Source: Neopusillimonas maritima
Lineage (GTDB): Bacteria > Pseudomonadota > Gammaproteobacteria > Burkholderiales > Burkholderiaceae_B
Direction: 5' to 3'
Length of the DNA: 64,000 nucleotides
Assembly: GCF_003576595.1 (NCBI RefSeq)
Contig: NZ_NQOU01000005.1
Span: forward strand, 124,001-188,000
Shown here: positions 51,564-60,852 of the stretch, one piece after another
How positions within the stretch are numbered: position 1 is the first letter of the stretch
Layout: each line of letters opens with the position of its first letter
The notes under the pieces: model-generated
The model's database searches: none
Told to the model about the DNA's origin: nothing
The model's input: only the letters and a program-made list of their open reading frames with translations
Position numbers and translations under genes: made by a program

Positions 51564-53051
51564 TTAATTCACAGGCACCCGCCGCAGTACTTTTAGCGCT
51601 GCAGGAATTAAATGGATTAAATCATCGGCAACAAGACCGGGGCCATGTTGGCGAGCAGCCTCGCCGTGTAACCAACATGCAGCACACGCGGCATTAAACG
51701 GCGGCATTCCCTGGGCCATGAGGCCGGCAATCATGCCGGCCAAGACATCGCCCGCGCCACCTGTGGCCAGGTCAGGCGGCGCATTTGTATTCACAATCGC
51801 CCGGCCATCTGGATGCGCTATCACGGTATCGGCGCCTTTCAACAACACCACGGCACCCGACGTACGAGCCGCCATACGCGCACGCTCAAGCTTGCTGCCG
51901 CTTACATTGAAGACCCGGGCAAACTCCCCCTCGTGGGGTGTAAGCACACTCTTTTCTGATACGGCGGCGAACAACCGTTCCGGCTGCCCACTGAAACTGC
52001 TGATTGCGTCGGCATCCAGCACACAGGCACGCTGTTTCGCCAAAATTTGCAAAGTTTGATTCTGCGTGGTTTCACTGACCCCCAAACCCGGCCCAACGAC
52101 GAACACGTTTTTTCGGGTATCCGCCAATAGCGACTCAAAGGAGTACTCATCACAAAAGCCTTCCACCATAATACTTTCCAGCGCAGTGGCGTAAACCGGC
52201 CATGCCGGCTCGGGCGCAGCCAGGGTAACCAACCCAGCACCCGCTCGTGCTGCAGCTCGCGCCGCTAAACGTGCTGCGCCGGTCATGCGATTGCCACCTA
52301 CCACCAGCGCGTGTCCCCGACTGTACTTATGGCCTGTTAATTGCGGCCAGGGAAACGTCGCAGACCAAACGTCCGGACTATTTTCAGCTGTATGGCCTGC
52401 CAAACCGGGCAACACGGTATCAGGGATGCCGATTTGCGCCACAACTGTCGGGCCGCACAAAGCGCGCCCAGGAAACAGGACATGGCCCGGCTTTTTGCGA
52501 AAAAAGGTAATCGTTAACTGCGCCTGAAGTGCAGCACCCAAAACGGCGCCGTCTTCGCCATTTACCCCACTGGGCAGATCGACTGCGCAAACAGGAATAT
52601 CCGAGTCATTCAGCGCCTGGATAAATGCTGCGGCATCGCCGCTTGGGGGCCGGGCCAGGCCGGCCCCAAACAAAGCGTCAATCACCAATCCTTCGCGAAC
52701 GGTGTCCAACAATGCAGCCGACAATCGAACAACGGGCCGGCGCCATAAGCCCGCATGATGGGCCGCATCGGTTTGCTCAGAGGGCATGCGACCTTCCAGC
52801 GACGCTACGGTAACCGGCCACCCCCAATCGGCCAGGTAACGCGCGGCAACATAGCCGTCTCCGCCGTTATTACCCGGCCCGCATGCCACCAAAACCGGGC
52901 GTCGCGACCAACGACGGACAATTTCCCGTGCCACCGCGCGACCCGCATTATCCATTAATGCAGCACCAGGCACCCCGCTTGCGATCGCTGCCTTATCGGC
53001 CTGCCCCATTTCCTGAGGCGTAAGAAGCGCCGTTGAAAACATGTTGATCAT
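51564..53051 (-). CDS. nnr: Bifunctional NAD(P)H-hydrate repair enzyme
   Basis: The protein of about 495 residues (start among ATGs at 53075, 53051 and 53042; none has a good ribosome site) fuses an N-terminal epimerase (NnrE; CGPGNNGGDGYVAARYL, DLPSGVNGEDG) and a C-terminal ADP-dependent dehydratase (NnrD; GPGLGVSE, TPHEGEFARVF, TGGAGDVLAGMIAGLMAQG). It repairs hydrated NADH and NADPH. It lies divergent from the ABC-2 exporter, with at most 40 bases between them, and convergent with usp. Confidence 0.93.
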   Translation of the reverse strand: MINMFSTALLTPQEMGQADKAAIASGVPGAALMDNAGRAVAREIVRRWSRRPVLVACGPGNNGGDGYVAARYLADWGWPVTVASLEGRMPSEQTDAAHHAGLWRRPVVRLSAALLDTVREGLVIDALFGAGLARPPSGDAAAFIQALNDSDIPVCAVDLPSGVNGEDGAVLGAALQAQLTITFFRKKPGHVLFPGRALCGPTVVAQIGIPDTVLPGLAGHTAENSPDVWSATFPWPQLTGHKYSRGHALVVGGNRMTGAARLAARAAARAGAGLVTLAAPEPAWPVYATALESIMVEGFCDEYSFESLLADTRKNVFVVGPGLGVSETTQNQTLQILAKQRACVLDADAISSFSGQPERLFAAVSEKSVLTPHEGEFARVFNVSGSKLERARMAARTSGAVVLLKGADTVIAHPDGRAIVNTNAPPDLATGGAGDVLAGMIAGLMAQGMPPFNAACAACWLHGEAARQHGPGLVADDLIHLIPAALKVLRRVPVN

Positions 53052-53089
53052 GGTAGAGTTAAGCTCGCTGAACAAGACTTTATGATGCC

Positions 53090-54016
53090 ATGAGTTCCGT
53101 TATATCGATACGCAATGTTTCGAAAACCTATGCGTCCGGTCACCGGGCCCTGAACAATATCAACCTGGATATCCAGCGCGGTGAAATTTTTGCGTTATTG
53201 GGTCCGAACGGCGCCGGCAAAACCACTTTAATCAGCATGATTTGCGGCCTGGTGAATTTGGACGAAGGCGAAATTGTCGTGGGTGGCCACGATATCAAGA
53301 AAGAATTTCGTGCTGCGCGCAGCCAAATCGGCCTGGTGCCCCAGGAGCTTACCGCCGAGGCATTTGAAAAAGTCTGGAATACGGTCATTTATAGCCGGGG
53401 ACTATTTGGCAAAAGAGCCAACCCGGCGCATATTGAAAAAATACTGAAAGATTTGTCGCTATGGGAAAGGCGTGACAGTCGGTTACTGACCTTGTCCGGT
53501 GGCATGAAGCGCCGTGTGCTCATTGCCAAAGCGCTCTCGCACGAACCCCCTATCCTGTTTCTTGACGAGCCCACTGCCGGTGTTGATGTCACGCTGCGCA
53601 AAGGCATGTGGGATATCGTACGTAAACTACGTGATACGGGCGTCACAATTATTCTCACCACCCATTACATTGAAGAGGCCGAAGAAATGGCCGACCGGAT
53701 CGGGGTCATTCGCCAGGGCGAACTGATTCTGGTGGAAGAAAAAGCGCGACTAATGCGTTCGTTGGGCAAAAAAGAACTTACCTTGCAATTGTCCCAACCT
53801 ATACAGGAATTGCCGGCCACATTGGCCAATACCGGTTTAAAACTGTCCTCTGACGGCCGACGTTTAATGTATGCCTACCGCACCCAGGAAAACGACCAAC
53901 ATATAGCCGACCTGCTTCACCAGGTTCACCAGGCAAAGGTGGTTTATACCGACCTTCACACACGGCAAAGTTCGCTTGAGGATATCTTCGTTGATTTGGT
54001 ACAGGAGCCGCAATGA
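53090..54016 (+). CDS. ABC-2 type exporter ATP-binding protein
   Basis: The 308-residue ATPase has Walker [15 protein letters not shown] (about residues 40-53), signature [15 protein letters not shown], Walker [14 protein letters not shown] and switch histidine [16 protein letters not shown]. This is the CcmA/DrrA class used by ABC-2 exporters of drugs, polysaccharides or lipids. A C-terminal segment after residue 230 is typical of the DrrA group. Its stop overlaps the permease start by 4 bases. The substrate is unknown. Confidence 0.88.
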   Translation: MSSVISIRNVSKTYASGHRALNNINLDIQRGEIFALLGPNGAGKTTLISMICGLVNLDEGEIVVGGHDIKKEFRAARSQIGLVPQELTAEAFEKVWNTVIYSRGLFGKRANPAHIEKILKDLSLWERRDSRLLTLSGGMKRRVLIAKALSHEPPILFLDEPTAGVDVTLRKGMWDIVRKLRDTGVTIILTTHYIEEAEEMADRIGVIRQGELILVEEKARLMRSLGKKELTLQLSQPIQELPATLANTGLKLSSDGRRLMYAYRTQENDQHIADLLHQVHQAKVVYTDLHTRQSSLEDIFVDLVQEPQ

Positions 54017-54774
54017 ACTGGTTGGCGATACGGGCAATTTACCTTTTTGAAATGAACCGCATCCGGCGTAACTTATCGCAGAGTGTGTTGGCGCCTATTA
54101 TCTCAACGGTGTTGTATTTCGTCGTATTTGGCGCCGCCATTGGCAATCGTATTACAGAAATGGATGGGATTAGCTATGGCGCGTTTATTGTGCCCGGTCT
54201 CGTCATGTTAACGGTGCTAACCCAAAGTATTTCCAACGCCTCGTTTGCCATCTACTTCCCGCGCTTCACCGGCACCATATACGAGTTATTGTCGGCGCCG
54301 GTGTCGTACGCTGAAATTTTGCTGGGCTATGTGGGCGCCGCTGCCACCAAGTCGTTGGTATTGGCCACCATTATTATGATAACGGCCACATTTTTCGTGC
54401 CAATGAACATCCAACACCCCGTGTGGATGATTGTATTTTTGGTGCTAACCGCACTGACCTTCAGCCTGTTCGGTTTTATTATCGGGGTATGGGCCGATAG
54501 TTTTGAAAGCCTGCAAATCGTGCCGTTACTTATTGTGACACCGCTCGCCTTCCTGGGGGGCAGCTTTTACTCCATTCATATGCTGCCCCCTTTTTGGCAC
54601 ACTGTGTCGCTATTTAACCCGGTCGTTTATTTGGTCAGCGGTTTTCGCTGGAGTTTCTATGGTTCAGCCGATGTATCACCCAGCGTAAGCCTGGGCATGA
54701 CATTTGTTATGCTGCTTGTTTGCCTGGGCATCGTGGCCTGGATATTCAAAACCGGTTATCGGTTGCGCAATTGA
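54013..54774 (+). CDS. ABC-2 type exporter permease
   Basis: The 253-residue permease has six membrane segments and the ABC-2 pattern: N-terminal elbow ([21 protein letters not shown]), [30 protein letters not shown] and [17 protein letters not shown] near the C-terminus. It works with the ATPase that overlaps it by 4 bases. It is convergent with yajQ, with 3 bases between the stops. The exported substrate cannot be named. Confidence 0.88.
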   Translation: MNWLAIRAIYLFEMNRIRRNLSQSVLAPIISTVLYFVVFGAAIGNRITEMDGISYGAFIVPGLVMLTVLTQSISNASFAIYFPRFTGTIYELLSAPVSYAEILLGYVGAAATKSLVLATIIMITATFFVPMNIQHPVWMIVFLVLTALTFSLFGFIIGVWADSFESLQIVPLLIVTPLAFLGGSFYSIHMLPPFWHTVSLFNPVVYLVSGFRWSFYGSADVSPSVSLGMTFVMLLVCLGIVAWIFKTGYRLRN

Positions 54775-54777
54775 ACT

Positions 54778-55260
54778 TTAATCACGAAAGTTGTTGAACT
54801 GCAGCGGTAAGTCGATATCTTGCTTGCGCAGCAAGGCCATTACGGCTTGAAGGTCGTCGCGTTTTTTGCTGCTGATGCGAAGTTTGTCGCCGTTAATTTG
54901 GCTTTCCACCTTTATTTTGCTGCCTTTAATGGCCGCGATCAACTTCTTGGCAGTAGCCTGTTCAATACCCTGACGCACGGTAATCTTTTGCCGCGCACCC
55001 GCCACGTTTTCCGCAACGTCGCCCAACTCCAGGCAACGCACATCAATGCTGCGAGCCGACATACGACCACGCAGGATGTCGAGCATCTGTTTAAGCTGAA
55101 ATGAACTTGGCGCGGCCATGGTTACAACATATTCCTCCAGCTCAAACGTGGCGTTCGACCCTTTAAAATCAAAACGAGTAACCAATTCTCGATTGGCCTG
55201 ATCAACCGCGTTCGACAATTCATGTTTATCGACTTCGGAAACAACGTCAAAAGATGGCAT
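54778..55260 (-). CDS. yajQ: YajQ family nucleotide/cyclic di-GMP-binding protein
   Basis: The 160-residue protein is full length for YajQ, with two ferredoxin-like domains: MPSFDVVSEVDKHELSNAVD, ELVTRFDFKGSNATFEL, and ENVAGARQKITVRQGIEQA, closing with LPLQFNNFRD. In Xanthomonas and Pseudomonas some members bind cyclic di-GMP and affect transcription. That is noteworthy here because the window also encodes a cyclase and an EAL phosphodiesterase, but the ligand of this protein is unproven. It is a single gene convergent with the exporter permease. Confidence 0.93.
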   Translation of the reverse strand: MPSFDVVSEVDKHELSNAVDQANRELVTRFDFKGSNATFELEEYVVTMAAPSSFQLKQMLDILRGRMSARSIDVRCLELGDVAENVAGARQKITVRQGIEQATAKKLIAAIKGSKIKVESQINGDKLRISSKKRDDLQAVMALLRKQDIDLPLQFNNFRD

Positions 55261-55302
55261 GGCGAATTTTTCCCCTATTTCTACACCAAAAGATCTGATT
55301 AA

Positions 55303-56034
55303 TTAGAACGTGAACAAACCTAATGCAGCAAGCACAAACGGCACTATCACTGCCGTCGCCACCCCGTTCAGGCTGAGCCCCAATGCGGAAAACGCACCGG
55401 TGGTTTCATCGACCTGAAAAGCCCGCCCGGTACCGATTGCATGCGCACTTAAGCCCATGGCAAAGCCATGTACCACCGGGTCTGTAATTTTCATGAAACG
55501 CAACAAACCGCCTGTGAGAATTGCGCCGGAAATACCGGTAATAGCGCATGCCACGGTGGTTAACGATGCTATTCCACCGGTTAAGTCGGCAACCTCCATG
55601 GCAATCGGCATGGTGGCCGATTTCGGCGCTAACGACAATAATGTATCGGTGGTTGCACCAAACACCCAGGCAATGCCCAAAGCGGAAAGAATCGCAGTGA
55701 AACATCCCACCAGCAATGCCACGCTAATCGGCTTCCACATTTGTCGCAAACGGGGCAATTGTGTGTATAAAGGCACCGCCAGGGCGACCGTTGCCGGGCC
55801 GATCAGAAAATACAGAAATCGGGTGGCCTGTTCATATTCTGCATACGGTGTCCCCGTTGCCATAAGAATACCCACCACCACAATAACGGCCGTTAGTACG
55901 GGTAACAACAATGGATGGTTGTTGAAATGATCATAAATACGAAAGGCCGCCAGATAAACCACCAGCGTAACCGTAATCCACACCACCGGCGACGCAATCA
56001 GTTCAGGCCACGGAGCAAGAAACCAATTTTGCAT
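55303..56034 (-). CDS. lrgB: LrgB/CidB family membrane protein
   Basis: The 243-residue integral membrane protein has the LrgB pattern: TYAEYEQATRFLYFLIGPATVALAVPLY, APKSATMPIAMEVADLTGG and HGFAMGLSAHAIGTGRAFQ. LrgB/CidB proteins partner with a small LrgA/CidA holin-like protein and act in autolysis or in pyruvate/glycolate uptake, depending on species. It follows lrgA by 2 bases. No LysR or LytTR regulator gene is adjacent. Confidence 0.9.
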   Translation of the reverse strand: MQNWFLAPWPELIASPVVWITVTLVVYLAAFRIYDHFNNHPLLLPVLTAVIVVVGILMATGTPYAEYEQATRFLYFLIGPATVALAVPLYTQLPRLRQMWKPISVALLVGCFTAILSALGIAWVFGATTDTLLSLAPKSATMPIAMEVADLTGGIASLTTVACAITGISGAILTGGLLRFMKITDPVVHGFAMGLSAHAIGTGRAFQVDETTGAFSALGLSLNGVATAVIVPFVLAALGLFTF

Positions 56035-56036
56035 GG

Positions 56037-56390
56037 TTAATCCTTTTGAGTGCGCTTAAGCACCCAACAAAACGTAGCCGCCGTTACCGCCACGGTAATG
56101 GCCGTTCCAACGGTGCACGCCAACACAAAGGGCAGCCACTCCTGTTCCAACCGTTCAAAATGCAACGTAACGCCGGCTACCGCAGGAATAAAAAGAAACA
56201 TTAAATGCGGCAACACGTGATCGGCAGTTTGACGCAGGCCGGTTGGCAAGCGCCCCAACACCAACAAGGCCAAAAAAAGTAAAAGCAAGCCAACCAGCGC
56301 CCCCGGCACGGGCAAGCCCACAACACGTACAATCCATTCCCCGGCCAACTGCATCACAAGCAACGCGGCAACCGCATATAGCACCGGCAT
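56037..56390 (-). CDS. lrgA: LrgA/CidA family holin-like protein
   Basis: The 117-residue protein has four membrane segments and the family text GEWIVRVVGLPVPGALVGLLLLFLAL and HLMFLFIPAVAGVTLHFE. It pairs with LrgB in the next gene, 2 bases away. It is divergent from the MFS gene across 70 bases. Confidence 0.88.
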   Translation of the reverse strand: MPVLYAVAALLVMQLAGEWIVRVVGLPVPGALVGLLLLFLALLVLGRLPTGLRQTADHVLPHLMFLFIPAVAGVTLHFERLEQEWLPFVLACTVGTAITVAVTAATFCWVLKRTQKD

Positions 56391-56460
56391 AATTCACCTG
56401 TTTTCACTTAAGTCTGCTGTCAGGGTCCCGGCGGTACAATTTCAGGCTTTACACACCCAA

Positions 56461-57687
56461 ATGCCAGGCAGACAAGCAGTGCCATCCGACGACACCTCAT
56501 TCAGCTTAAAGAAAATTTCGGTTGCCGCCTTCGGCCCTTCGTTATTGTTTGGTATTGGCGAGGGTGCCATCTACCCCGTTATTGCACTCAGCGCCCGCGA
56601 TCTGGGCGCTTCAGTTGCACTTTCGGGCATTATTGTTGCACTGATTGGCATCGGTTCGCTACTGAATAATATCCCCGCCGCCATTCTAACCGCCCGCTTC
56701 GGTGAACGTCGGGCCATGGTGGGTGCCGCAATTGTCGCCATCATCGCCTTAATTATTTGCTTATTAGCGCCGAATCCCTTCACTTTGGGTCTGGGAATCT
56801 TATTGGTCGGCATGACCCGCGCCGTCTTCTTGTTGGCGCGCCAAACCTATTTAACGGAAGCGGTGCCCATTGCCATGCGGGCACGAGCCTTATCCACTCT
56901 GGGTGGAGTAACGCGTATCGGCATGTTTATTGGCCCTTTCGCCGGGGCCGGGTTAATGCATTTTATGGATCTACAGGGTGCTTACGTTGTTGCCATTGTC
57001 ACTTTTGTCTTTATGGCGGCGCTGGCATTCGCCATTCCTGATTTACCGCAACATGCAGCCCACGAACAAGCCGATAGCGGGCCCTCAACACAGGGCTTGC
57101 GACACATCGCCCGTACGCATTTCAAAACATACCTGACATTAGGCGTAGGTTGTTTGCTGGTTGCCGCCGTTCGTTCAAGCCGTCAAGTCATCATCCCCTT
57201 GTGGGCGGCGAACATTGGTATCGATGCCGCCACGACCTCATTGGTTTACGGCCTGATGGGTGCCATCGACATGTTGCTTTTCTACCCTGCGGGGAAGCTG
57301 ATGGATCATAAAGGGCGAGCGGCCGTGGCCATTCCCTCCATGATCATTATGGCGGTGTGCCTGGCGATGATGCCGCTTACCGCAAGCCTATGGACGTTTG
57401 TGACGGTCACCATGGTGCTCGGTTTCGGGAACGGCATTTCATCAGGCCTGGTCATGACGGTTGGCGCCGACGCATCGCCAAAACAAGGTCGCACCCAGTT
57501 TCTGGGCATGTGGCGTTTTATGGCCGATATTGGCAACAGCGGCGGGCCGCTTTTGTTATCAGCCATCACCGCCATGGCGTCGCTGGCAGGCGGTATGGTG
57601 GCCATCGGCGGCTTGGCCTTGATTTCAGCCGGTATTTTCTGGCGGTGGTTACCAGCGTCATTGTCAAAACCTGTTTCCCGGTCTTAA
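56461..57687 (+). CDS. MFS transporter
   Basis: The protein of 408 residues (from the ATG at 56461) has twelve membrane segments. A motif-A-like loop AILTARFGERRAMVGAA follows segment 2 and GKLMDHKGRAAVAIP follows segment 8; AISARDLGASVALSGIIVAL-like text opens the chain. A possible minus-10 TACAAT at 56435-56440 predicts a very short leader; the ATG lacks a ribosome site, and a GTG at 56479 with AGG upstream is an alternative start. It is probably an exporter of small molecules; the substrate is unknown. Confidence 0.83.
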   Translation: MPGRQAVPSDDTSFSLKKISVAAFGPSLLFGIGEGAIYPVIALSARDLGASVALSGIIVALIGIGSLLNNIPAAILTARFGERRAMVGAAIVAIIALIICLLAPNPFTLGLGILLVGMTRAVFLLARQTYLTEAVPIAMRARALSTLGGVTRIGMFIGPFAGAGLMHFMDLQGAYVVAIVTFVFMAALAFAIPDLPQHAAHEQADSGPSTQGLRHIARTHFKTYLTLGVGCLLVAAVRSSRQVIIPLWAANIGIDAATTSLVYGLMGAIDMLLFYPAGKLMDHKGRAAVAIPSMIIMAVCLAMMPLTASLWTFVTVTMVLGFGNGISSGLVMTVGADASPKQGRTQFLGMWRFMADIGNSGGPLLLSAITAMASLAGGMVAIGGLALISAGIFWRWLPASLSKPVSRS

Positions 57688-57717
57688 GATACATGTAAAT
57701 ATGCAAGGGGAAGCAAA

Positions 57718-58143
57718 ATGGCACTACACCACGCACAACCCGGAGAAATTGTCAGTTTGGCGCCGCTGGGCAAATACCTGCCTGAAGCTCGTTCGGTGGC
57801 TATTACAAAAAAGGCGGGGTTTGAAACATTGCGGCTTATTATGCCGGCCCATTCCAGCATTCCCCGGCACGCGGTCCCCGGTAACGTCATGCTTCATTGC
57901 CTGGAAGGCAGTATCGAGCTTTCGCTGCCCTCGTCCAACGTAACGCTGAACGCGCATGACTGGGTTTATCTTGAGCATAGCGAGCCTCACAGCTTGAAAG
58001 CGTTGCAAAACAGCGCCCTGCTGCTCACTATTTTGTTCAATCCCGGCCCCAAACTCAAGCCCAGCCAACCTGCTCACGAATCATTAGAGCGCTGGGAGGA
58101 TGAGGGCGGCTCGGCAAACGCGTATCAACTCGGCCCACCCTAA
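57718..58143 (+). CDS. Cupin-fold protein
   Basis: The 141-residue protein has the double-stranded beta-helix pattern of small cupins: AHSSIPRHAVPGNVMLHCLEGSIEL with likely metal-binding histidines, and NAHDWVYLEHSEPHSLKAL. A strong ribosome site (AAGGGGAAGCAAA) precedes the start. It lies 30 bases after the MFS gene and may be cotranscribed. The substrate or role is not recognisable. A C-terminal tail of about 25 residues is polar. Confidence 0.82.
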   Translation: MALHHAQPGEIVSLAPLGKYLPEARSVAITKKAGFETLRLIMPAHSSIPRHAVPGNVMLHCLEGSIELSLPSSNVTLNAHDWVYLEHSEPHSLKALQNSALLLTILFNPGPKLKPSQPAHESLERWEDEGGSANAYQLGPP

Positions 58144-58281
58144 TCGAAAACCCATCCAATCGACATCAAAGACGCTAAGTTTGAAATAAGACGAACTTAT
58201 GTAGGTCAAACACAACTTCTTCTGTTACCGTGAGGAGTCCAACTATCAACAAGGGTCGCAGAAAGTGCGTAGCACAATATT

Positions 58282-59148
58282 ATGAAGTACAAAGTTCGAC
58301 CCTATTTGGCCTCGCTACTCTTTGCTGGCGTAGCCGCCCTGCCGTTAGCTCTCGTGCAACGTCTTGGCAAAATATGCGGATGGATTCTATTTATTGTGCC
58401 TGGTCGCTACAAGCGTCGGGCTAAAACGAATCTTGCACATGCATTCCCCAATCTACCGCCTGCCGCGCTTAAACAATCGTTGCTGGCAGTGGGTCAGCTT
58501 TTCCTGGAAATGCCCTATTGGTGGGTACGACGAGACGATCGGGCGCTGAACAAGCAGGTTCACTGCAATGATTGGCCATTATTTGAGCAGGCGCTCGCGC
58601 GTGGCAATGGGGTAATTTTGTTATCACCGCACTGCGGGTGTTTTGAATTATTGGGGCCGGTCTATTCCAGCCACTACCCTTCCACGGTCTTGTTTCGCCC
58701 GCCCCGCAAGGTATGGTTGCAAGACTGGATTATCAAAATGCGTACCCGCAAACAGTTAACCATGGCACCCGCAAACAAATCGGGGGTACGAACAGTTGTG
58801 AAAACCTTGCTGCGGGGGCACACAGTGGGTATTTTGCCCGACCAGGTCCCTGTTTCAGGTGAAGGTGTTTGGGCGCCATTTTTCGGTAAACCCGCCTACA
58901 CGATGACGCTTGTGCAACGACTACAGAAACTGACAGGCGCCACCATTTTCATTCTGGGCGCGGAGCGAAACCCTGTGGGTCAAGGCTACAAAATGCATGT
59001 GAAGGAAATGACGTCGCCCCTGCCCGATGACCCAACCGAAGCAGCCACTATCATTAATACTGAAATGGAGAATGTCATTCGTATGATGCCTACTCAGTAT
59101 TTGTGGGGCTATAACCGATATCGCCAGCCGCGTGAGAAACCGGCATAA
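58282..59148 (+). CDS. LpxL/HtrB-family acyltransferase
   Basis: The 288-residue protein has an N-terminal membrane anchor (residues 8-40) and the lysophospholipid/lipid A acyltransferase fold with the H-x4-E catalytic pair in SPHCGCFEL (H117, E122) and ILPDQVPVSGEGVWAPFFG. The family adds secondary acyl chains to lipid A, or ornithine lipid-type acceptors. The ATG has no clear ribosome site. The last 59 bases overlap the convergent DinB-like gene. No neighbouring lipid A gene fixes the acceptor. Confidence 0.85.
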   Translation: MKYKVRPYLASLLFAGVAALPLALVQRLGKICGWILFIVPGRYKRRAKTNLAHAFPNLPPAALKQSLLAVGQLFLEMPYWWVRRDDRALNKQVHCNDWPLFEQALARGNGVILLSPHCGCFELLGPVYSSHYPSTVLFRPPRKVWLQDWIIKMRTRKQLTMAPANKSGVRTVVKTLLRGHTVGILPDQVPVSGEGVWAPFFGKPAYTMTLVQRLQKLTGATIFILGAERNPVGQGYKMHVKEMTSPLPDDPTEAATIINTEMENVIRMMPTQYLWGYNRYRQPREKPA

Positions 59149-59635
59149 ACAACAAATCGGTTACGCCGAAGTCAATGCCCGAGCGCAATAAAGCCGCCGT
59201 AATCTGGCCGCGGTGATGCGTTTGATGATTGAAAAAATGCATCACGGTTCGGGCAAAGTCCATGTCTTTGGGCTGCTGATCGAGCAAGCTCACGTAATGC
59301 AACCGCTCCGGCAACGGGTTCCCCTGCAACCCCAGCGCCCACTGCTCAATCTCCCTATCTGTTTCGCGCCGTGCCTGATGAAGCGCATTGAAATCAGCGA
59401 ATAATTCAGTGCTTAAGCTTTTACCCGCATAAGGTCGACCCACAAAACGAGCAAACCACATTTGATCGCACAACAATAAATGGTTCAGGGTTCCGTGAAT
59501 CGATTTGAAGAACAGACCGGCATCGGCTTTACGTTGCTGATCGCTTAACGCTGAACAGGCATCATATAAGTTGTCGTTCATCCACTGGTTGTACTGCGCC
59601 ATGGTCAATGCATAAGTATCAATACCGAACGCCAT
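59090..59635 (-). CDS. DinB family protein
   Basis: The start at 59635 gives 181 residues and follows ACAGGAGACAGC on the minus strand; an earlier ATG at 59668 adds 11 unconserved residues. The four-helix DinB fold is marked by LYDACSALSDQQRK, HGTLNHLLLCDQMWFARF and HFFNHQTHHRGQITAAL, which hold the metal-binding histidines. DinB proteins include thiol-dependent metalloenzymes; the substrate is unknown. Its 3' end overlaps the acyltransferase gene by 59 bases on the opposite strand. Confidence 0.9.
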   Translation of the reverse strand: MAFGIDTYALTMAQYNQWMNDNLYDACSALSDQQRKADAGLFFKSIHGTLNHLLLCDQMWFARFVGRPYAGKSLSTELFADFNALHQARRETDREIEQWALGLQGNPLPERLHYVSLLDQQPKDMDFARTVMHFFNHQTHHRGQITAALLRSGIDFGVTDLLFMPVSHAAGDIGYSPTNTE

Positions 59636-59700
59636 GCTGTCTCCTGTTAATCCGTTATGCTTGCACATTTATACATTCTATCGTTATCCGGGTCGTATCT

Positions 59701-59814
59701 ATGTTGAAAACAACCGGCTTATTCATTGTGACCGCCGTGGCCACCACCGATTGGGTGGGCGCCACCGTAGCGCCGACAGGGGTGGGTATTAGGGTGTCAG
59801 GCTGGGAAGGATGA
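59701..59814 (+). pseudogene. Remnant of a ynfA (UPF0060) gene with an internal deletion
   Basis: The 37-codon frame starts MLKTTGLFIVTAVA, the N-terminus of YnfA/UPF0060 four-helix membrane proteins, and goes straight to DWVGATVAPTGVGIRVSGW, which matches the C-terminal DWxGAxxAxxGxxIxVxGW of the same family. About 70 middle codons, which carry two or three membrane segments, are gone, and the frame is kept across the join. A functional protein is unlikely. Its TGA overlaps the start codon of the next gene, so it may still provide a promoter or translational coupling. Confidence 0.7.
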
Positions 59815-60848
59815 GCATTCGCGTGATTACGTTACCTTTCAACCGATTAAAAGTAGCCGGCTTTGCAGTGCTGTTTGTCGTGCTCAGCGCGCTGGTGCCC
59901 CTTACTATTCAACAGGAATTAAACGGCAAGGCCGACCAGCTTTGGAATGCCCTGCTCAACCCATGGATAATTTTCTCCGCCTTGGCGCTGCTGGCAGTCT
60001 ATTATTTAAGTGACGCGCTCAGGTTGTGGTTCACCTTGCGCGCCCTTGGCCAACATCAGCATTTGCGCACCATGTTCCCTTTGGTGTTCATTAATATACT
60101 GTTTTCCAATATTACGCCCATGGCGACCGGCGGGGGTGTCGTACAGGTTTGGTTTTTACATCGGCGCGGAATACATATCGGTGCCGCAACGGCGGCAACG
60201 ACATTACGCACGCTGCTGGCCAGCTTAATGATTTTCCTGCCGGCACCTTTTCTCATGGTCGGCATCGACCACCTTGTCGATAACCCGGCAATCAGCACCT
60301 GGGGCCCCTGGATGGGGCTGTTCGCCGCGCTTTATGTCGCCTTCTTTTTTGTCGTGCTCTTGCGTTTGCGCTGGTTTATGCATGCCGGCGCCACAATACT
60401 GGCAATTTTACGGCGAACTCATTTAATTAACCCAGCTCGTGAGCATCGGTGGCGGTTTCGTCTAAGACGGGAAATAATTCGTTTTGATTACAGTTTTCGG
60501 GCCTTTTTTAAAGCCGGTCGCACCGATCGATTGGCGGCACTGATATCAACGGCTACATTTCTGGTTTCTCTTTTTTCCTTCCCGGCTTTACTCATGTGGG
60601 GCCTGGGATATCCAGTCGACTACCCGTTGATTCTGGCGCTGATGCTTGTTAACACGTTTATCATGTATTTTGCCCCTACACCTGGGGCCGCCGGCATTGC
60701 CGAGGGTGTATTTGCAATATTGTTCTCCACGCTGGCTGGGTCGGGCGAGTTACTGATTCTGGTGTTGGGCTGGCGGTTTCTTACCGTTCACCTGGGCATG
60801 TTAATTGGCGTACCCATTACGTTATATGCCCTGGGTCGCAAAGGTTAA
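59811..60848 (+). CDS. UPF0104/flippase-like membrane protein
   Basis: The 345-residue protein has about eight membrane segments and belongs to the LPG_synthase_TM/UPF0104 family (FINILFSNITPMATGGGVVQVWFLH, the GGG motif; APTPGAAGIAEGVFAILFS, the PTPGxxGxxEG motif). Members flip or support transfer of lipids; many stand next to glycosyltransferases. The ATG overlaps the stop of the ynfA remnant, and a GTG at 59823 is an alternative. A 4-base gap links it to the pseudo-phosphoesterase/glycosyltransferase fusion gene, suggesting a joint envelope-lipid task. Confidence 0.83.
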   Translation: MSIRVITLPFNRLKVAGFAVLFVVLSALVPLTIQQELNGKADQLWNALLNPWIIFSALALLAVYYLSDALRLWFTLRALGQHQHLRTMFPLVFINILFSNITPMATGGGVVQVWFLHRRGIHIGAATAATTLRTLLASLMIFLPAPFLMVGIDHLVDNPAISTWGPWMGLFAALYVAFFFVVLLRLRWFMHAGATILAILRRTHLINPAREHRWRFRLRREIIRFDYSFRAFFKAGRTDRLAALISTATFLVSLFSFPALLMWGLGYPVDYPLILALMLVNTFIMYFAPTPGAAGIAEGVFAILFSTLAGSGELLILVLGWRFLTVHLGMLIGVPITLYALGRKG

Positions 60849-60852
60849 AGCC

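Noticed and set aside
58230-58424. A 64-residue frame just upstream of and overlapping the acyltransferase gene
   Set aside because: Most of it lies within the acyltransferase in another frame, and no conserved pattern is seen.
59608-59700. A longer start (59608) for the small frame ending at 59814
   Set aside because: The leading 31 residues overlap the DinB-like start on the other strand and do not match anything; family similarity begins exactly at the ATG at 59701.
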